A DNA stretch of 64,000 bases from Egicoccus sp. AB-alg6-2 (GCF_041821025.1 NZ_JBGUAY010000009.1:1-64000); one strand, 5' to 3'; shown: positions 47,979 through 57,698, counted from the first letter of the stretch. The notes: generated from the letters alone by a model not told the origin. Translations and numbers: made by a program.

Positions 47979-48186
47979 CGGGCAGGGGTCTCCTGGTTGG
48001 ACGGGCGCGGGAAGTGCCTCCAACGCTAGCGGCCACGACGCCCTGCCGTGTTCGCCGAACGTCGGGGGCGGCGCCCTCGCGTTCCCCTCGCCTCGTGGGC
48101 CGGCAGTCGGTCGTGGGGGTCCTGACGGGCGCTGAACGCACGGGTCGGGCCAACGAGGAAGGTTGCAGCTTCAAGTATCGTTGTGC

Positions 48187-48198
48187 TTGCATACGCAA
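48187..48198. promoter_or_regulatory. MarR-type operator candidate upstream of yceI
   Basis: TTGCATACGCAA is a palindrome with one mismatch, embedded in a looser inverted repeat (ATCGTTGTG... CGCAACTAT). It is 75 bases before the yceI ATG, in the 294-base divergent region with gltA. The MarR-family gene just downstream of yceI makes it a plausible site for that regulator. Confidence 0.4.
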
Positions 48199-48272
48199 CT
48201 ATCCACGGCTCCGAACCGGAGTGCACCCCCCTCGCGGCTCCCGCGCCGCACGATCCCGAAGGACGCAACCTC

Positions 48273-48824
48273 ATGAGCACCGCCACCTCCACCCTCCCCA
48301 CCACCGGCACCTGGGTCATCGACGCGTCGCACTCGAGCGTCGAGGCGATCGCCAAGCACCTGGTCGTCAGCAAGGTCCGCGGCCGCTTCAGCCGCTTCAG
48401 CGGCACCGTGGTCATCGCCGACCAACTCGAGAACTCGACGGTCGACGTGACGATCGAGGCCGCCTCCATCGACACCAACGACGAGCAGCGCGACGGACAC
48501 CTTCGCGGCGAGGACTTCCTCGACGTCGACAACCACCCGACCCTGACGTTCCGTTCCGACCGCGTGAAGGAAGCGGGTGACCACTACGTCGTCCCGGGTG
48601 AGCTCACCATCCGCGGCGTGACGCGTCCCGTGGAGCTCGAGGTCGAGTACCTCGGGCTGATCAAGGACCCGTGGGGCAACGACAAGGCCGGCTTCACGGC
48701 CAGCACGACCATCGACCGCGAGGACTTCGGCATCACCTGGAACGCGGCGCTCGAGACCGGCGGCGTCCTCGTCGGCAAGACCCTCAAGATCGAGATCGAC
48801 CTGCAGCTGGCGCAACAGGCCTGA
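48273..48824 (+). CDS. YceI family protein
   Basis: 183-residue lipocalin-like protein with the family's opening TGTWVIDASHSSVEAIAKHLVVSKVRGRF, the segment GHLRGEDFLDVDNHPTLTF and C-terminal DFGITWNAALETGGVLVGKTLKIEIDLQL (read in parts). YceI proteins bind polyisoprenoid-like lipids; in actinobacteria many lack signal peptides, as here, so this one is probably cytoplasmic. ATG 48273 has GAAGGA nine bases upstream. It is divergent from gltA and convergent with the MarR-family gene, with a strong bidirectional hairpin between the two. Confidence 0.93.
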   Translation: MSTATSTLPTTGTWVIDASHSSVEAIAKHLVVSKVRGRFSRFSGTVVIADQLENSTVDVTIEAASIDTNDEQRDGHLRGEDFLDVDNHPTLTFRSDRVKEAGDHYVVPGELTIRGVTRPVELEVEYLGLIKDPWGNDKAGFTASTTIDREDFGITWNAALETGGVLVGKTLKIEIDLQLAQQA

Positions 48825-48833
48825 CCCGCAGGC

Positions 48834-48880
48834 GACGAAACGCCCCGGCACCGCACCCGCGGTGACCGGGGCGTTCGTCG
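48834..48880. terminator. Bidirectional terminator between yceI and the MarR-family gene
   Basis: Perfect 15-bp outer stem (CGACGAACGCCCCGG with CCGGGGCGTTCGTCG) continued by a 6-bp inner stem (CACCGC/GCGGTG) with a 4-base loop and one bulged A. It is 9 bases past the yceI stop and 33 past the MarR stop, so it can serve both convergent genes. Confidence 0.85.
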
Positions 48881-48913
48881 CGGCCGGCAGGACGGTCCGT
48901 CACACGGGAGCGG

Positions 48914-49408
48914 TCAGGCGGTCGTGTCGGTGCCCCGTGCGCGCGAGGCGATGCGGTCCAGCGCCCGGATGAGCACCTCGACCTCGTCGTCCTCGAGCAG
49001 CGACGTGAAGTGCTCGTCGACGCCGCGCAGGTGCGTCGGTGCCGTCGAGCGCAGCATCTGCAGACCCTGCGGCGTCAGTTCGGCGAAGGTCCCGCGGCGA
49101 TCGTCCGGGCACGCGGCCCGCTGGACCAGCCCCTCGGACTCCATGCGGTCGACCAGGCGGGTCAATCCGCTCTTGGACAACAGCACGGCCTCGGCGAGTT
49201 CCTGCATCCGCAGGCGGTGCCCGTCGGCCTCCTGCAGGTGGACCAGGACGTCGTACCAGGCCAGCGGCAGCTGGACCTGTTCACGCAGTTCGCGGCCGAG
49301 GACATCGGTGACGCGGGCGTGCGCCTCCAGAAATGCCCGCCAGGCGGCCAGCCGCTGGGCGGGGATGCGGGCATGGCCGGTGGCGGCGGGGGCGGTGTCG
49401 GTGCTCAT
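48914..49408 (-). CDS. MarR-family transcriptional regulator
   Basis: 164-residue winged-helix regulator. The fold is clear: helices LAAWRAFLEAHARVTDVLGREL, the DNA-binding part LRMQELAEAVLLSKSGLTRLVDRMESEGLVQRAACPDDRRG (read in parts) and C-terminal dimer helices. The ligand is unknown. ATG 49408 starts 10 bases after the nei stop on the same strand, so the two are probably one transcript. The convergent yceI gene and the palindrome upstream of it are the most likely local target. Confidence 0.93.
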   Translation of the reverse strand: MSTDTAPAATGHARIPAQRLAAWRAFLEAHARVTDVLGRELREQVQLPLAWYDVLVHLQEADGHRLRMQELAEAVLLSKSGLTRLVDRMESEGLVQRAACPDDRRGTFAELTPQGLQMLRSTAPTHLRGVDEHFTSLLEDDEVEVLIRALDRIASRARGTDTTA

Positions 49409-49418
49409 GCCGCGAATG

Positions 49419-50285
49419 CTACCCATGCGGCCCGGGGCGATCCCTCCGCTCCGGCGTTGCGGCCACCTCGGTACCGCGGGCGTCGACGTGGCCGCTGCCG
49501 TCCGCCGGCTGGCAGCGCGGGCACCAGTACACCAGCCGCTGTTGCTCGCCCAGGTGGCCAGCACGGATCGCGCTCCCGCACCGCCGACACGGTGCCCCGC
49601 CGCGCCCGTACACCCACAGGGTCCCGACGGGTGCACCGGTGACCGTCGTGCGCGAGGACGATTCCAGGTTGCGGCGCAGCAGGCGCGCCGCCGTGTCGTA
49701 GACGGCGCGTCGCACCTCGACTGGAACGGCCGCCAGCGGCAGATGGGGGTCGAGACCGTGCAGGAACGCCACGTCACACCGGTAGACGTTGCCGATCCCG
49801 CAGGCCACCGACTGGTCCAGCAGGACCTCGCCGATGGGACGCCCGGGATCCTGGCGGTCGAGTCGCGCGAGGACGTCGTCGAGGTCGGCCCGCGGTTCGC
49901 ACAGGTCGGGCCCCAAGCGGCGCAGCGTGGGATGTCGGGCCAGGCCCTGCTGGTCGAGGACCTCGACCACGGGGGCGGCGAAGCAGACCGCGGTGGCGCC
50001 CGCAACGCCCAGGACCACCCGGGCCGACCGCGGCGACTTCTGCCACCGCTCGCCCGGCCGGTAGACGTGCCACGACCCCGTCATTCGCAGATGAGTGTGC
50101 ACCACCAGGCCTTCGTCGGTGTGGACGAGCAGGTGCTTGCCTCGCGCCTCGACGCGCGTGACGGTGGCGCCCGGGCGGGGCAGTGGTGGACGCAGGCGGG
50201 GGAGTTCGACCCGGGTGAGCGCCCGGCCGACGAGGACGGGGCGGAGCGCCGCTGCGGCGCGATGGATCGTGTCTCCCTCGGGCAT
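49419..50285 (-). CDS. nei: Endonuclease VIII-like DNA glycosylase (Fpg/Nei family)
   Basis: Removes oxidised bases and nicks the abasic site, 288 residues. The N-terminal Pro2-Glu3 needed for catalysis is intact (MPEGDTIHRAA), the helix-two-turn-helix LLDQSVACGIGNVYRCDVAFLHG is present, and a C4 zinc finger closes the domain (CRRCGSAIRAGH... YWCPRC). MPEGDT rather than MPELPE marks the Nei type. The last 20 residues are an unconserved tail. ATG 50285 is fixed by the catalytic proline. It is followed by the MarR-family gene after 10 bases. Confidence 0.94.
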   Translation of the reverse strand: MPEGDTIHRAAAALRPVLVGRALTRVELPRLRPPLPRPGATVTRVEARGKHLLVHTDEGLVVHTHLRMTGSWHVYRPGERWQKSPRSARVVLGVAGATAVCFAAPVVEVLDQQGLARHPTLRRLGPDLCEPRADLDDVLARLDRQDPGRPIGEVLLDQSVACGIGNVYRCDVAFLHGLDPHLPLAAVPVEVRRAVYDTAARLLRRNLESSSRTTVTGAPVGTLWVYGRGGAPCRRCGSAIRAGHLGEQQRLVYWCPRCQPADGSGHVDARGTEVAATPERRDRPGPHG

Positions 50286-50319
50286 TCCGTGAGCGTACGG
50301 GCGGGTGCGGCCCTCGATG

Positions 50320-50355
50320 CGACGAGCCTCCCACCGAAGGGTGGGAGGCTCGTCG
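50320..50355 (-). terminator. Terminator-like hairpin after the histone-fold gene
   Basis: Perfect 16-bp stem (CGACGAGCCTCCCACC with GGTGGGAGGCTCGTCG) and 4-base loop, between the histone-fold gene stop and the nei start on the minus strand. No T-run follows, but the stem is very stable and should separate the two units. Confidence 0.75.
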
Positions 50356-50418
50356 TTGCGACGCGAAGACGTCGGCCGCGCGGCGCGGGCAGCAGGGCCG
50401 CCCGTGCCGGTGAAGTGC

Positions 50419-50595
50419 CTACAGGTCGTAGGGCCGCAGGGTCCCGCGGCCGTTCTCCTTGGCACGCTTGGCAGCGTCCTGGAGCAGCGCGCTGATCTTC
50501 TCGTTCAGCGCGTCCGGGAGGCTCGAGTCCATCCGGAGCTCGAGACCCTTGACGGCCTCCTTGACCTTGCTCTGCACGATGAGTGATTCCGCCAT
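50419..50595 (-). CDS. Single histone-fold protein (DUF1931/bacterial-histone-like)
   Basis: 58 residues: a short first helix (SKVKEAVKGLELRM), a long second helix (DALNEKISALLQDAAKRAKENG) and RGTLRPYDL at the end, the order and spacing of a histone fold cut short after the start of helix 3. The final RGTLRPYDL corresponds to the RKTxxxxD loop of archaeal histones. This layout resembles the small bacterial histones such as Bdellovibrio Bd0055, recalled from family knowledge. ATG 50595 has AAGGAGAC six bases upstream, a strong ribosome site. It is its own transcript, with a strong hairpin after the stop. DNA binding is inferred. Confidence 0.8.
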   Translation of the reverse strand: MAESLIVQSKVKEAVKGLELRMDSSLPDALNEKISALLQDAAKRAKENGRGTLRPYDL

Positions 50596-50708
50596 GACGG
50601 TCTCCTTCTGTCTGGATCGGGAGCGGCGGAGCACCATAGAACCCTCGAGGGCGGAAACGCGAGTACCCACCACGCGCCGAGGGGCCCGTCCACGCGACGC
50701 GCGGCCGG

Positions 50709-53700
50709 TCACGGACGCAGCGTCATCCCGCGATAGCCGGTGGTGAACCCCGCCTGCTCGAGTGCGGCCACCCAGCGCGGCTGCTCGTGGACAGGGTCGC
50801 CGTCCACCCGCAGTACCTCGAGCTTGCGGAGACGGCCTGGTCGCACCAGCAGGCGCAGAGCGGCCAGCCAACGCTCCGGCGCGACCGGGTGGTCGAAGGT
50901 CGCGAGACTGCGTCCTCCGCGTTCGACGAACACCGCCGGCAGCCCGTCCACGAGCACGACGAAGGCGCCGGCGGAACGGGCCGGTCGCCCGGCGCTGGGT
51001 GGCCAGGCCAGCGCCGCCCCGTAGGGCTGCGCGGGGTCGGTCGCCGCGAGCACCACCACGCGGCCCTCACCGGGATGATCGGGATCGAACCACGGCTCGT
51101 CCTCGGGTGCCTCGCGATGGCTTCGAAGGCGGTCGATCGCCCCAGAAGCCGCGAATTGTGCCGCTCCGAGCCCAGCGACGACGTAGCCGCGACGAACCTG
51201 ACCGGCTTCCTCCATCGCCTTGAGCACGGGATAGACGGCACTGAAGCCGCCGGTCACCGCCTCGATGCGCAGCGCCTCGCGGGTGAGGACGCCGTGCCGC
51301 TCCAGCAGTTGTTCGGCCAGGGCGTGGGCACGCTCGGTCGCGGTCGGCGCCGGTTCGAGCAGTTCTCGGGTGAGCGACCAGCGACCCTGCGCCGACGGCG
51401 GGCCCAGGCGCGTGAGCCGTCCCGGTCGGGGGCGACCGCCCGCCCGTCCGCCCGAGGAACGCCTCGCCGGCCCGAGCGCGCGAACGGGGGCATACGTGTC
51501 GTTGGTGACCTCGCCGGCCCAGACCAGGTCCCACAGCGCCGCGAGCACCAGGTCCTGGTCCGGCACGCCGGAGGCCGCGAACAGCTCCGGCCAGAACGAC
51601 GCACCCCGCTGCGCGAGGTGCGCACGCAGCGCATGGTGGACCTCATGTTCGGGTGGTTCGCCGACCGGAGTGGGGGCCAGCAGGTGCACCTGGTCGCGGA
51701 AGCACAACACGACCCGTCCGTCGCTGGCTCCGAGCGGCTCGACCCCGAGCCACACCACCTCGCCGGCGGCGACGAGCTGGTCGAGATCGCCGGGCCGATA
51801 GCCCTCGACCCTGGCGGGGAGCACGTCAGCCTCCAACACCGAGGCGGGAACGGGGACCCCCTGGAGCTGGGCGACGGTCTCGACGACGGCTTCGAGTCCG
51901 CGTCGTGGCCGTCCGGCGGCGCCGCGCACCTGTTGCCACACCGGCAGGAACCTCCCGAGTGCCGCCGCGTCGACCGGTTCGACCTCGGCCCGCAGCGCCG
52001 CGAGCGATCGACGTTTGAGCCGGCGCAGCAGCTCGCGGTCGATCCACTCGCGTTGAACGCCACCGGGTCGGAACTCCCCGTGGAGTACCCGGTCCTGGCG
52101 TTGCAACCACCGCAGCGTCGCCTCGACCCGCTCGACGGGAACGGACAGGCGTGCCGCGCACTCGGCCGTCGTGAACGGTCCGTGGGTGCGGGCATAACGG
52201 CCGACGAGGTCGCCCAGTGGATCGTCGACGGGCTCGGTGAACGCCTGCGGCAGCCCGGGTGGGAGCGCCACGCCGATGGCGTCGCGCAACCGGCTCGCGT
52301 CCTCGGCCGCGGCGTACCGGACCTCACCGCCCATGCGGACCTCGATGGCGCGACGCTCGGCGACGAGAGCGCGTACCCAGACGGTGGGGTCGCCCGTGGC
52401 GCGCTCGGCCATCTCCGGACCGGTGAGGTCACCGAGGTGGCGCAGCAGGTCGTGCAGCTCGTCGGCGTCCCGTGCCCGCCGGTCGAGCGGCGCGGCGCCG
52501 GCGTCGTCGCCACCCTCGTCACCCGCAGCCGGCGCCAGGTGCTGCAGCTCGCGCTCCAGCGCGGCCAGCACCTCGGCGTCGAGGAGGTCACGGAGTTCGT
52601 CGCCACCGAGCAGTTCGCGCAGCAGGTCCGCGTCCAGCGCCAACGCCGCCGCCCGTCGCTCGGCGAGCGGCGCGTCGTACTCGTACATGTACTGGCCGAC
52701 CCAGCCGAACAGCAGCGACTGCGCGAACGGCGACGCGGACCCGGTCTCGACCGTGACCAGCCGCACGCGGCGGGCACGCAGGTCGGTCAGCAGTGTCCGC
52801 AGACCCGGCAGGTCGAACACGTCCTGCAGGCACTCGCGGGTGGCCTCGAGCAGGATCGGGAAGCTCGGGTAGCGCGATGCGACCTGGAGCAGGTCCGCGG
52901 CACGTTGGCGCTGCTGCCACAGCGCGGTGCGCTGTCCCGGCCGTCGCTTCGGCAGCAACAGCGCGCGCCCGGCCGCCTCGCGAAACACGGTGGTGAACAG
53001 GGCCGTGCCCGACAACTGCTCGACGACGAGCTGCTCGACCTCGTCGGGGTCGAGCAGCAGTTCCTCCAGCGGGATCTCCTCGAACAGGTCGCCTCCCGCC
53101 CCGGGAGCGACGGCCTCCTGCAGGCGCACGACGATGCCGTCGTCGGCCCACAACATCTCGGGGTCGAGGCCGAGCGCGCGCAGCCGTCCCTCGATCGCCA
53201 TCGCCCACGGCGCGTGGACCTGCGCGCCGAACGGTGACAGCAGGCACACGCGCCAGTCACCGAGCTCGTCGCGGAAGCGTTCGACGACGATGGTGCGGTC
53301 GTCGGGCAGCGCGCCGGTGACCTCCGCCTGTTCCTCGAGGTAGGCCACGAGGTTGTCGGCGGCCCAGGGGTCGAGGTCGGCCTGTGCCTGCAGTCGGCCG
53401 ACCTCGGCGGCGCGGTCGTTCCGCGCCGCCGCGAGCACCTCGCGGTGGAAGACGCCCATGGCACGGCCGAGCTCGACGGGCCGGCCGGGGCCGTCGCCGT
53501 GCCAGAACGGCAGCTTGCCCGGCTCGCCGGGTGCCGGCGTGACGACGACCCGCTCGTGGGTGATGTCCTCGATACGCCACGTCGAGGCACCGAGCACGAA
53601 GGTCTCGCCCGGGCGCGACTCGTGGACCATCTCCTCGTCGAGTTCACCGACCCGGGCACCGTCCGGCAGGAAGACCCCGAACAGGCCACGGTCGGGAATG

Positions 53701-55412
53701 GTGCCCGGGTTGGTGACCGCGAGTCGTTGCGCCCCGGCCCGCCCACGGATCGTGCCGGCGACGCGGTCCCAGACCACCCGTGGGCGCAACTCGCTGAACT
53801 CGTCGGAGGGATAGCGGCCCGCGAGCAGGTCGAGCACCGCGTGCAGCACGTCCTCGGACAGTTCGGCGAACGGTGCCGCCCGGCGCACCAGCGTGGCGAT
53901 GTCGGTGACGGACCACTCCTCGAGCGCCACCATGGCGACGATCTGCTGGGCGAGCACGTCGAGGGGGTTGCGCGGATAGCGGGTCGACTCGATCTCGCCG
54001 GCGTGCATGCGTTGCACCACCACGGCGGTCTCGACCAGGTCGCCGCGGTACTTCGGGAACAGCACCCCCCGCGAGGGTTCGCCGACCTGGTGGCCGGCAC
54101 GACCGATCCGCTGCAGGCCGCGGCTGACCGCGCCGGGGGAGGCGACCTGCACCACGAGGTCGACCGCGCCCATGTCGATGCCCAGCTCCAGCGAGGACGT
54201 CGCGACCAGTCCGCGCAGCCGTCCCGACTTGAGCTCGTCCTCGATGGCCAGCCGGCGTTCCCGCGAGAGCGAGCCGTGGTGGGCCTTGACCAGTTCGGGT
54301 GGCGGCGCGTCTCGTGAGCGGCCGTAGTCGTCCAGCGCCGCCTCGAGCTCGGCGCCTTCGAGCCCCTGCGCCTGCAGCGTCGCCTGGTGCTCGCGCAGGG
54401 CGTGCAGCTCGTTGAGCTTGGCGGCCAGCCGCTCGGCGAGGCGCCGCGCGTTGACGAAGATCAGCGTCGAGCGGTGGTCCAGGACCTCGTCGAGCAGGCG
54501 GGGGTGGACCGCCGGCCAGATGGACCGCCGTGACGGACCTGCGGCGGCGGGCCCGCCCGAGAGCGGCAGCGCGTCCTCGCCGGGCTGCTCGGAGCCGAGT
54601 TCGGCCATGTCCCGGACGGGCACGACCACCTGCAGTTCGAGGGGTTTGCGGACGCCGGCGTCCACGATCGTCACCGGCCGGGGTGCGCCGTCGACCTGGC
54701 CCCCGAGGAAGCGCGCGATCTCGTCGAGCGGTCGCTGCGTGGCCGACAGCGCGACCCGTTGGGGCGCCGGCCGCGGCGGCGCACCGTCGTCGAGGCCGCC
54801 CAGACGGACCTCGTGCTCCAGTCGCTCCAGCGTCAGCGCGAGGTGGCTGCCGCGCTTGGTCGGCGCGAGCGCGTGGATCTCGTCCACGATGATCGTCTCG
54901 ACGGAGCGCAGCGACTCGCGCGCCCGCGAGGTCAGCATGAGGTACAGCGACTCGGGGGTGGTGATCAGGACGTCGGGCGGATTGCGGCGCATCCGCTCGC
55001 GTTCGGCGGTGGGCGTGTCGCCGGTCCGCACGCCGACGGTGGGTCGGTGCACCTGCCCGCCGTCGCGTTCGGCCGCCAGCCTGATGCCCTCGATGGGTGC
55101 CCGCAGGTTGCGGTCGACGTCGACCGCGAGCGCCCGCAGCGGCGAGACGTAGACCACCCGCAGCCGTTGCTCCTTGGGAGGTACCGGCGCGGTCATGAGC
55201 CGGTCGATGGCCCAGAGGAAGGCCGTCAGCGTCTTGCCCGACCCGGTGGGCGCCAGGATGAGCGTGTGTTCCCCGGAGGAGATCGCCGGCCAGCCCTGCG
55301 CCTGCGCCCCCGTGGGGGCCGCGAAGGTCGTCGAGAACCAGGTGCGGACGGGCGCACTGAACGGTGCGAGGACGTCGTCCGTCGGGTTCGGGGCGGTGCG
55401 CGACTCGCTCAT
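50709..55412 (-). CDS. lhr: Large helicase-related protein Lhr
   Basis: 1,567-residue superfamily 2 DNA helicase. The N-terminal part has Walker A LAPTGSGKTLTAF, the DExH box IIVDEIHALAPTKRGSHLAL and the SAT-like LSATQRPLDEI. RecA domain 2 has STLIFVNARRLAERLA and QRIGRAGHQ. A winged-helix part and the long Lhr core follow (PDRGLFGVFLPDGARVGELDEEM, then DEAD-associated region). The last 700 residues form the Lhr C-terminal extension of mostly helical character. Mycobacterial Lhr is a 3'-5' DNA/RNA-hybrid helicase induced by DNA damage. ATG 55412 is preferred over GTG 55421. It neighbours nei, a histone-fold gene and a photolyase. Confidence 0.95.
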   Translation of the reverse strand: MSESRTAPNPTDDVLAPFSAPVRTWFSTTFAAPTGAQAQGWPAISSGEHTLILAPTGSGKTLTAFLWAIDRLMTAPVPPKEQRLRVVYVSPLRALAVDVDRNLRAPIEGIRLAAERDGGQVHRPTVGVRTGDTPTAERERMRRNPPDVLITTPESLYLMLTSRARESLRSVETIIVDEIHALAPTKRGSHLALTLERLEHEVRLGGLDDGAPPRPAPQRVALSATQRPLDEIARFLGGQVDGAPRPVTIVDAGVRKPLELQVVVPVRDMAELGSEQPGEDALPLSGGPAAAGPSRRSIWPAVHPRLLDEVLDHRSTLIFVNARRLAERLAAKLNELHALREHQATLQAQGLEGAELEAALDDYGRSRDAPPPELVKAHHGSLSRERRLAIEDELKSGRLRGLVATSSLELGIDMGAVDLVVQVASPGAVSRGLQRIGRAGHQVGEPSRGVLFPKYRGDLVETAVVVQRMHAGEIESTRYPRNPLDVLAQQIVAMVALEEWSVTDIATLVRRAAPFAELSEDVLHAVLDLLAGRYPSDEFSELRPRVVWDRVAGTIRGRAGAQRLAVTNPGTIPDRGLFGVFLPDGARVGELDEEMVHESRPGETFVLGASTWRIEDITHERVVVTPAPGEPGKLPFWHGDGPGRPVELGRAMGVFHREVLAAARNDRAAEVGRLQAQADLDPWAADNLVAYLEEQAEVTGALPDDRTIVVERFRDELGDWRVCLLSPFGAQVHAPWAMAIEGRLRALGLDPEMLWADDGIVVRLQEAVAPGAGGDLFEEIPLEELLLDPDEVEQLVVEQLSGTALFTTVFREAAGRALLLPKRRPGQRTALWQQRQRAADLLQVASRYPSFPILLEATRECLQDVFDLPGLRTLLTDLRARRVRLVTVETGSASPFAQSLLFGWVGQYMYEYDAPLAERRAAALALDADLLRELLGGDELRDLLDAEVLAALERELQHLAPAAGDEGGDDAGAAPLDRRARDADELHDLLRHLGDLTGPEMAERATGDPTVWVRALVAERRAIEVRMGGEVRYAAAEDASRLRDAIGVALPPGLPQAFTEPVDDPLGDLVGRYARTHGPFTTAECAARLSVPVERVEATLRWLQRQDRVLHGEFRPGGVQREWIDRELLRRLKRRSLAALRAEVEPVDAAALGRFLPVWQQVRGAAGRPRRGLEAVVETVAQLQGVPVPASVLEADVLPARVEGYRPGDLDQLVAAGEVVWLGVEPLGASDGRVVLCFRDQVHLLAPTPVGEPPEHEVHHALRAHLAQRGASFWPELFAASGVPDQDLVLAALWDLVWAGEVTNDTYAPVRALGPARRSSGGRAGGRPRPGRLTRLGPPSAQGRWSLTRELLEPAPTATERAHALAEQLLERHGVLTREALRIEAVTGGFSAVYPVLKAMEEAGQVRRGYVVAGLGAAQFAASGAIDRLRSHREAPEDEPWFDPDHPGEGRVVVLAATDPAQPYGAALAWPPSAGRPARSAGAFVVLVDGLPAVFVERGGRSLATFDHPVAPERWLAALRLLVRPGRLRKLEVLRVDGDPVHEQPRWVAALEQAGFTTGYRGMTLRP

Positions 55413-55486
55413 CCGCCGCACGGTAGCCCTCGGGTGGGACCCGACCGGTCCCCATACCCACGTCCACCCGGGTCCGAAGGCCGGAC

Positions 55487-56851
55487 ATGTCCACCACCGT
55501 CGTGCTGTTCACCCGCGACCTGCGCCTCACCGACCACCTGGCGCTGACGGCCGCGGTGGGTGAGGCGGACACCGTCGTGCCGTTGTTCGTGCTCGACACG
55601 GGCATCCTCGGCTCCCGTTACGCCGCACCCAACCGGGTCGGCTACCTGCTCGAGGCGCTCGCGGACCTGCGCACGCGCCTGCGCGAGCGCGACGGTGAGC
55701 TGTTCGTCCGCCGGGGCGACGCCGCCACCGAGGTCGCCGCTGTCTGCGCCGAGGTGGGCGCGAACCGGGTGCGCCTGTCCGCCGACCACAGCGGCTTCGC
55801 CCGTCGACGGGTCGCGCGTCTGCGCCAGGTGTGCGCGTCATCGGGAATCGACGTGACGGAGCATCCGGGAATCACGGTCGTCGACCCGCAGGCGCTGCGA
55901 CCCGCTGGCGGCGACCACTTCCGGGTCTTCACCCCCTACTGGCGTCGCTGGGAGGCCGAGCCCCGACGCGCGCTGGTCGACGCCCCCGCTCGTGTACCGG
56001 TGACCGGAAAGCTCGACGCCGGTGACCTGCCCGACTGGCGCGACCTGGTCGCCGGCGAGCGATCGTCCGGGGTCATCACGGGCGGTGAGACCGCAGCGCG
56101 GGGCCGACTCGCGGCCTGGTTCGAGGAACAGGGGGTCGCCACGTACGACGACACCCGTGACCGCCTGGCCGCGTCGACGTCGCGGTTGTCCGCGGACCTG
56201 CACTTCGGCTGCCTCTCACCCACCGAGATCGAGGCCGCGGTCGATCGCGACCACCCCGCGCAGGAGGCGTTCGTCCGCCAGCTGTGCTGGCGCGAGTTCA
56301 ACACGCAGCTGCTCGCCGCCAACCCCGAGCTGCCACGGGTCGAGTTCCGCAGCCAGGGCGATCGCTGGGGGACGGAGGCCGACGCCTTCGCCGCGTGGCG
56401 CGCGGGCGCAACCGGCTATCCCGTCGTCGACGCGGGCATGCGGCAGCTCCGGCAGGAGGGCTGGATGCACAACCGGGCGCGGCTGCTGTGCGCCTCGTTC
56501 CTCACCAAGCACCTCTACCTCGACTGGCGGCTCGGTGCCTGGCACTTCATGGACTGGCTGGTGGACGGCGATCTCGCCAACAACTTCGCCCAATGGCAGT
56601 GGGTGGCCGGGACCGGCACCGACTCCCGTCCCAACCGCATGTTCAATCCGGTGACCCAGGGGCAGCGCTACGACCCCGACGGCGCCTTCGTGCGGCGTTG
56701 GGTCCCCGAGCTCGCCGACCTGCCGGCTCCCGACATCCACGCGCCGTGGGAGCAGGACGACACGCTGTTCGGCGAGGACCGGGACTATCCGCCGCCGATC
56801 GTCGACCACGCCGAGGCCAGGGAGCGGTTCCTGCGCGCCCGCGGCCGGTGA
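55487..56851 (+). CDS. phrB: Deoxyribodipyrimidine photolyase (class I)
   Basis: Light-driven repair enzyme for cyclobutane pyrimidine dimers, 454 residues. The N-terminal antenna-binding domain starts [17 protein letters not shown]. The FAD-binding part contains [86 protein letters not shown] (read in parts) and SRPNRMFNP. The tryptophans of the electron-transfer chain are in this region. ATG 55487 is divergent from lhr with 74 bases between. The SDR follows after 82 bases. Its position beside lhr suggests a shared damage-response context. Confidence 0.94.
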   Translation: MSTTVVLFTRDLRLTDHLALTAAVGEADTVVPLFVLDTGILGSRYAAPNRVGYLLEALADLRTRLRERDGELFVRRGDAATEVAAVCAEVGANRVRLSADHSGFARRRVARLRQVCASSGIDVTEHPGITVVDPQALRPAGGDHFRVFTPYWRRWEAEPRRALVDAPARVPVTGKLDAGDLPDWRDLVAGERSSGVITGGETAARGRLAAWFEEQGVATYDDTRDRLAASTSRLSADLHFGCLSPTEIEAAVDRDHPAQEAFVRQLCWREFNTQLLAANPELPRVEFRSQGDRWGTEADAFAAWRAGATGYPVVDAGMRQLRQEGWMHNRARLLCASFLTKHLYLDWRLGAWHFMDWLVDGDLANNFAQWQWVAGTGTDSRPNRMFNPVTQGQRYDPDGAFVRRWVPELADLPAPDIHAPWEQDDTLFGEDRDYPPPIVDHAEARERFLRARGR

Positions 56852-56933
56852 CGGCTCCACGGCGTGCAGGCCGTCGACGGCGTGCTGGCTAGCCTCGCGC
56901 TCCCGAACGTCCGCCGACTCCCAGGAGCATCCG

Positions 56934-57698
56934 TTGCAGCTCGATGACCGTTCCGTCGCCGTCGTCACCGGTGGCGCCTCCGGGCTCGGACACGCGACCG
57001 CACGTGCACTCGCCGGGCAGGGTGCCCGGGTCCTGCTGCTCGACCTGCCGAGCGCGGACGGCGCCGCCGCTGCGGAACACATCGGCGAGGCGGCGCGCTT
57101 CGTCCCGACCGACGTCACCGATCCGGACGCCGTGGCCGAGGCCATCGCCCAGGCCGGCGAGCTGGGTGACCTGCGCGTCGCCGTCAACTGCGCCGGCGTC
57201 GGCTGGGCGTCGCGCGTCCTCGGCAAGCAGGGGCCGCACGACCTCGACCTGTTCCGCAAGGTCGTCGAGGTCAACCTGGTCGGCACGTTCAACGTGCTGC
57301 GGCTGGCGGCCGAGGCGATGGCGGCCAACGAACCGGTCGACGGTGATCGTGGGGTGATCGTCAACACCGCGTCCATCGCCGCGTACGACGGGCAGGTCGG
57401 CCAGGCCGCCTACAGCGCGTCGAAGGGCGGCGTGGTCGGGCTGACGCTGCCCGTCGCCCGCGACCTCGCCCGCCGTCAGGTCCGGGTCTGCACCATCGCC
57501 CCGGGCACGTTCGACACCCCGATGCTCGCCGGTCTGCCCGAGGAGGCGCGAACGGCGCTGGCCGAGGACATTCCGCACCCGCACCGACTGGGCCAGCCCG
57601 ACGAATACGGGCTGCTGGTGACCCAGATCGTCGCCAACCCCTACCTCAACGGCGAGGTGATCCGTCTGGACGGGGCGCTGCGCATGGCGCCTCGCTGA
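56934..57698 (+). CDS. SDR oxidoreductase, 3-hydroxyacyl-CoA dehydrogenase type II-like
   Basis: 254-residue NAD-dependent SDR with TGGASGLG (13-20), VNCAGVG, the catalytic serine in [10 protein letters not shown], and [12 protein letters not shown] with the Tyr/Lys pair. The segment [18 protein letters not shown] and the overall likeness to HSD17B10 suggest 3-hydroxyacyl-CoA as substrate. TTG 56934 is chosen because CAGGAG sits six bases upstream; no ATG is close. The gene is 82 bases after phrB and the cyclase gene follows 19 bases after its stop, so SDR and cyclase are probably co-transcribed. Confidence 0.92.
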   Translation: MQLDDRSVAVVTGGASGLGHATARALAGQGARVLLLDLPSADGAAAAEHIGEAARFVPTDVTDPDAVAEAIAQAGELGDLRVAVNCAGVGWASRVLGKQGPHDLDLFRKVVEVNLVGTFNVLRLAAEAMAANEPVDGDRGVIVNTASIAAYDGQVGQAAYSASKGGVVGLTLPVARDLARRQVRVCTIAPGTFDTPMLAGLPEEARTALAEDIPHPHRLGQPDEYGLLVTQIVANPYLNGEVIRLDGALRMAPR

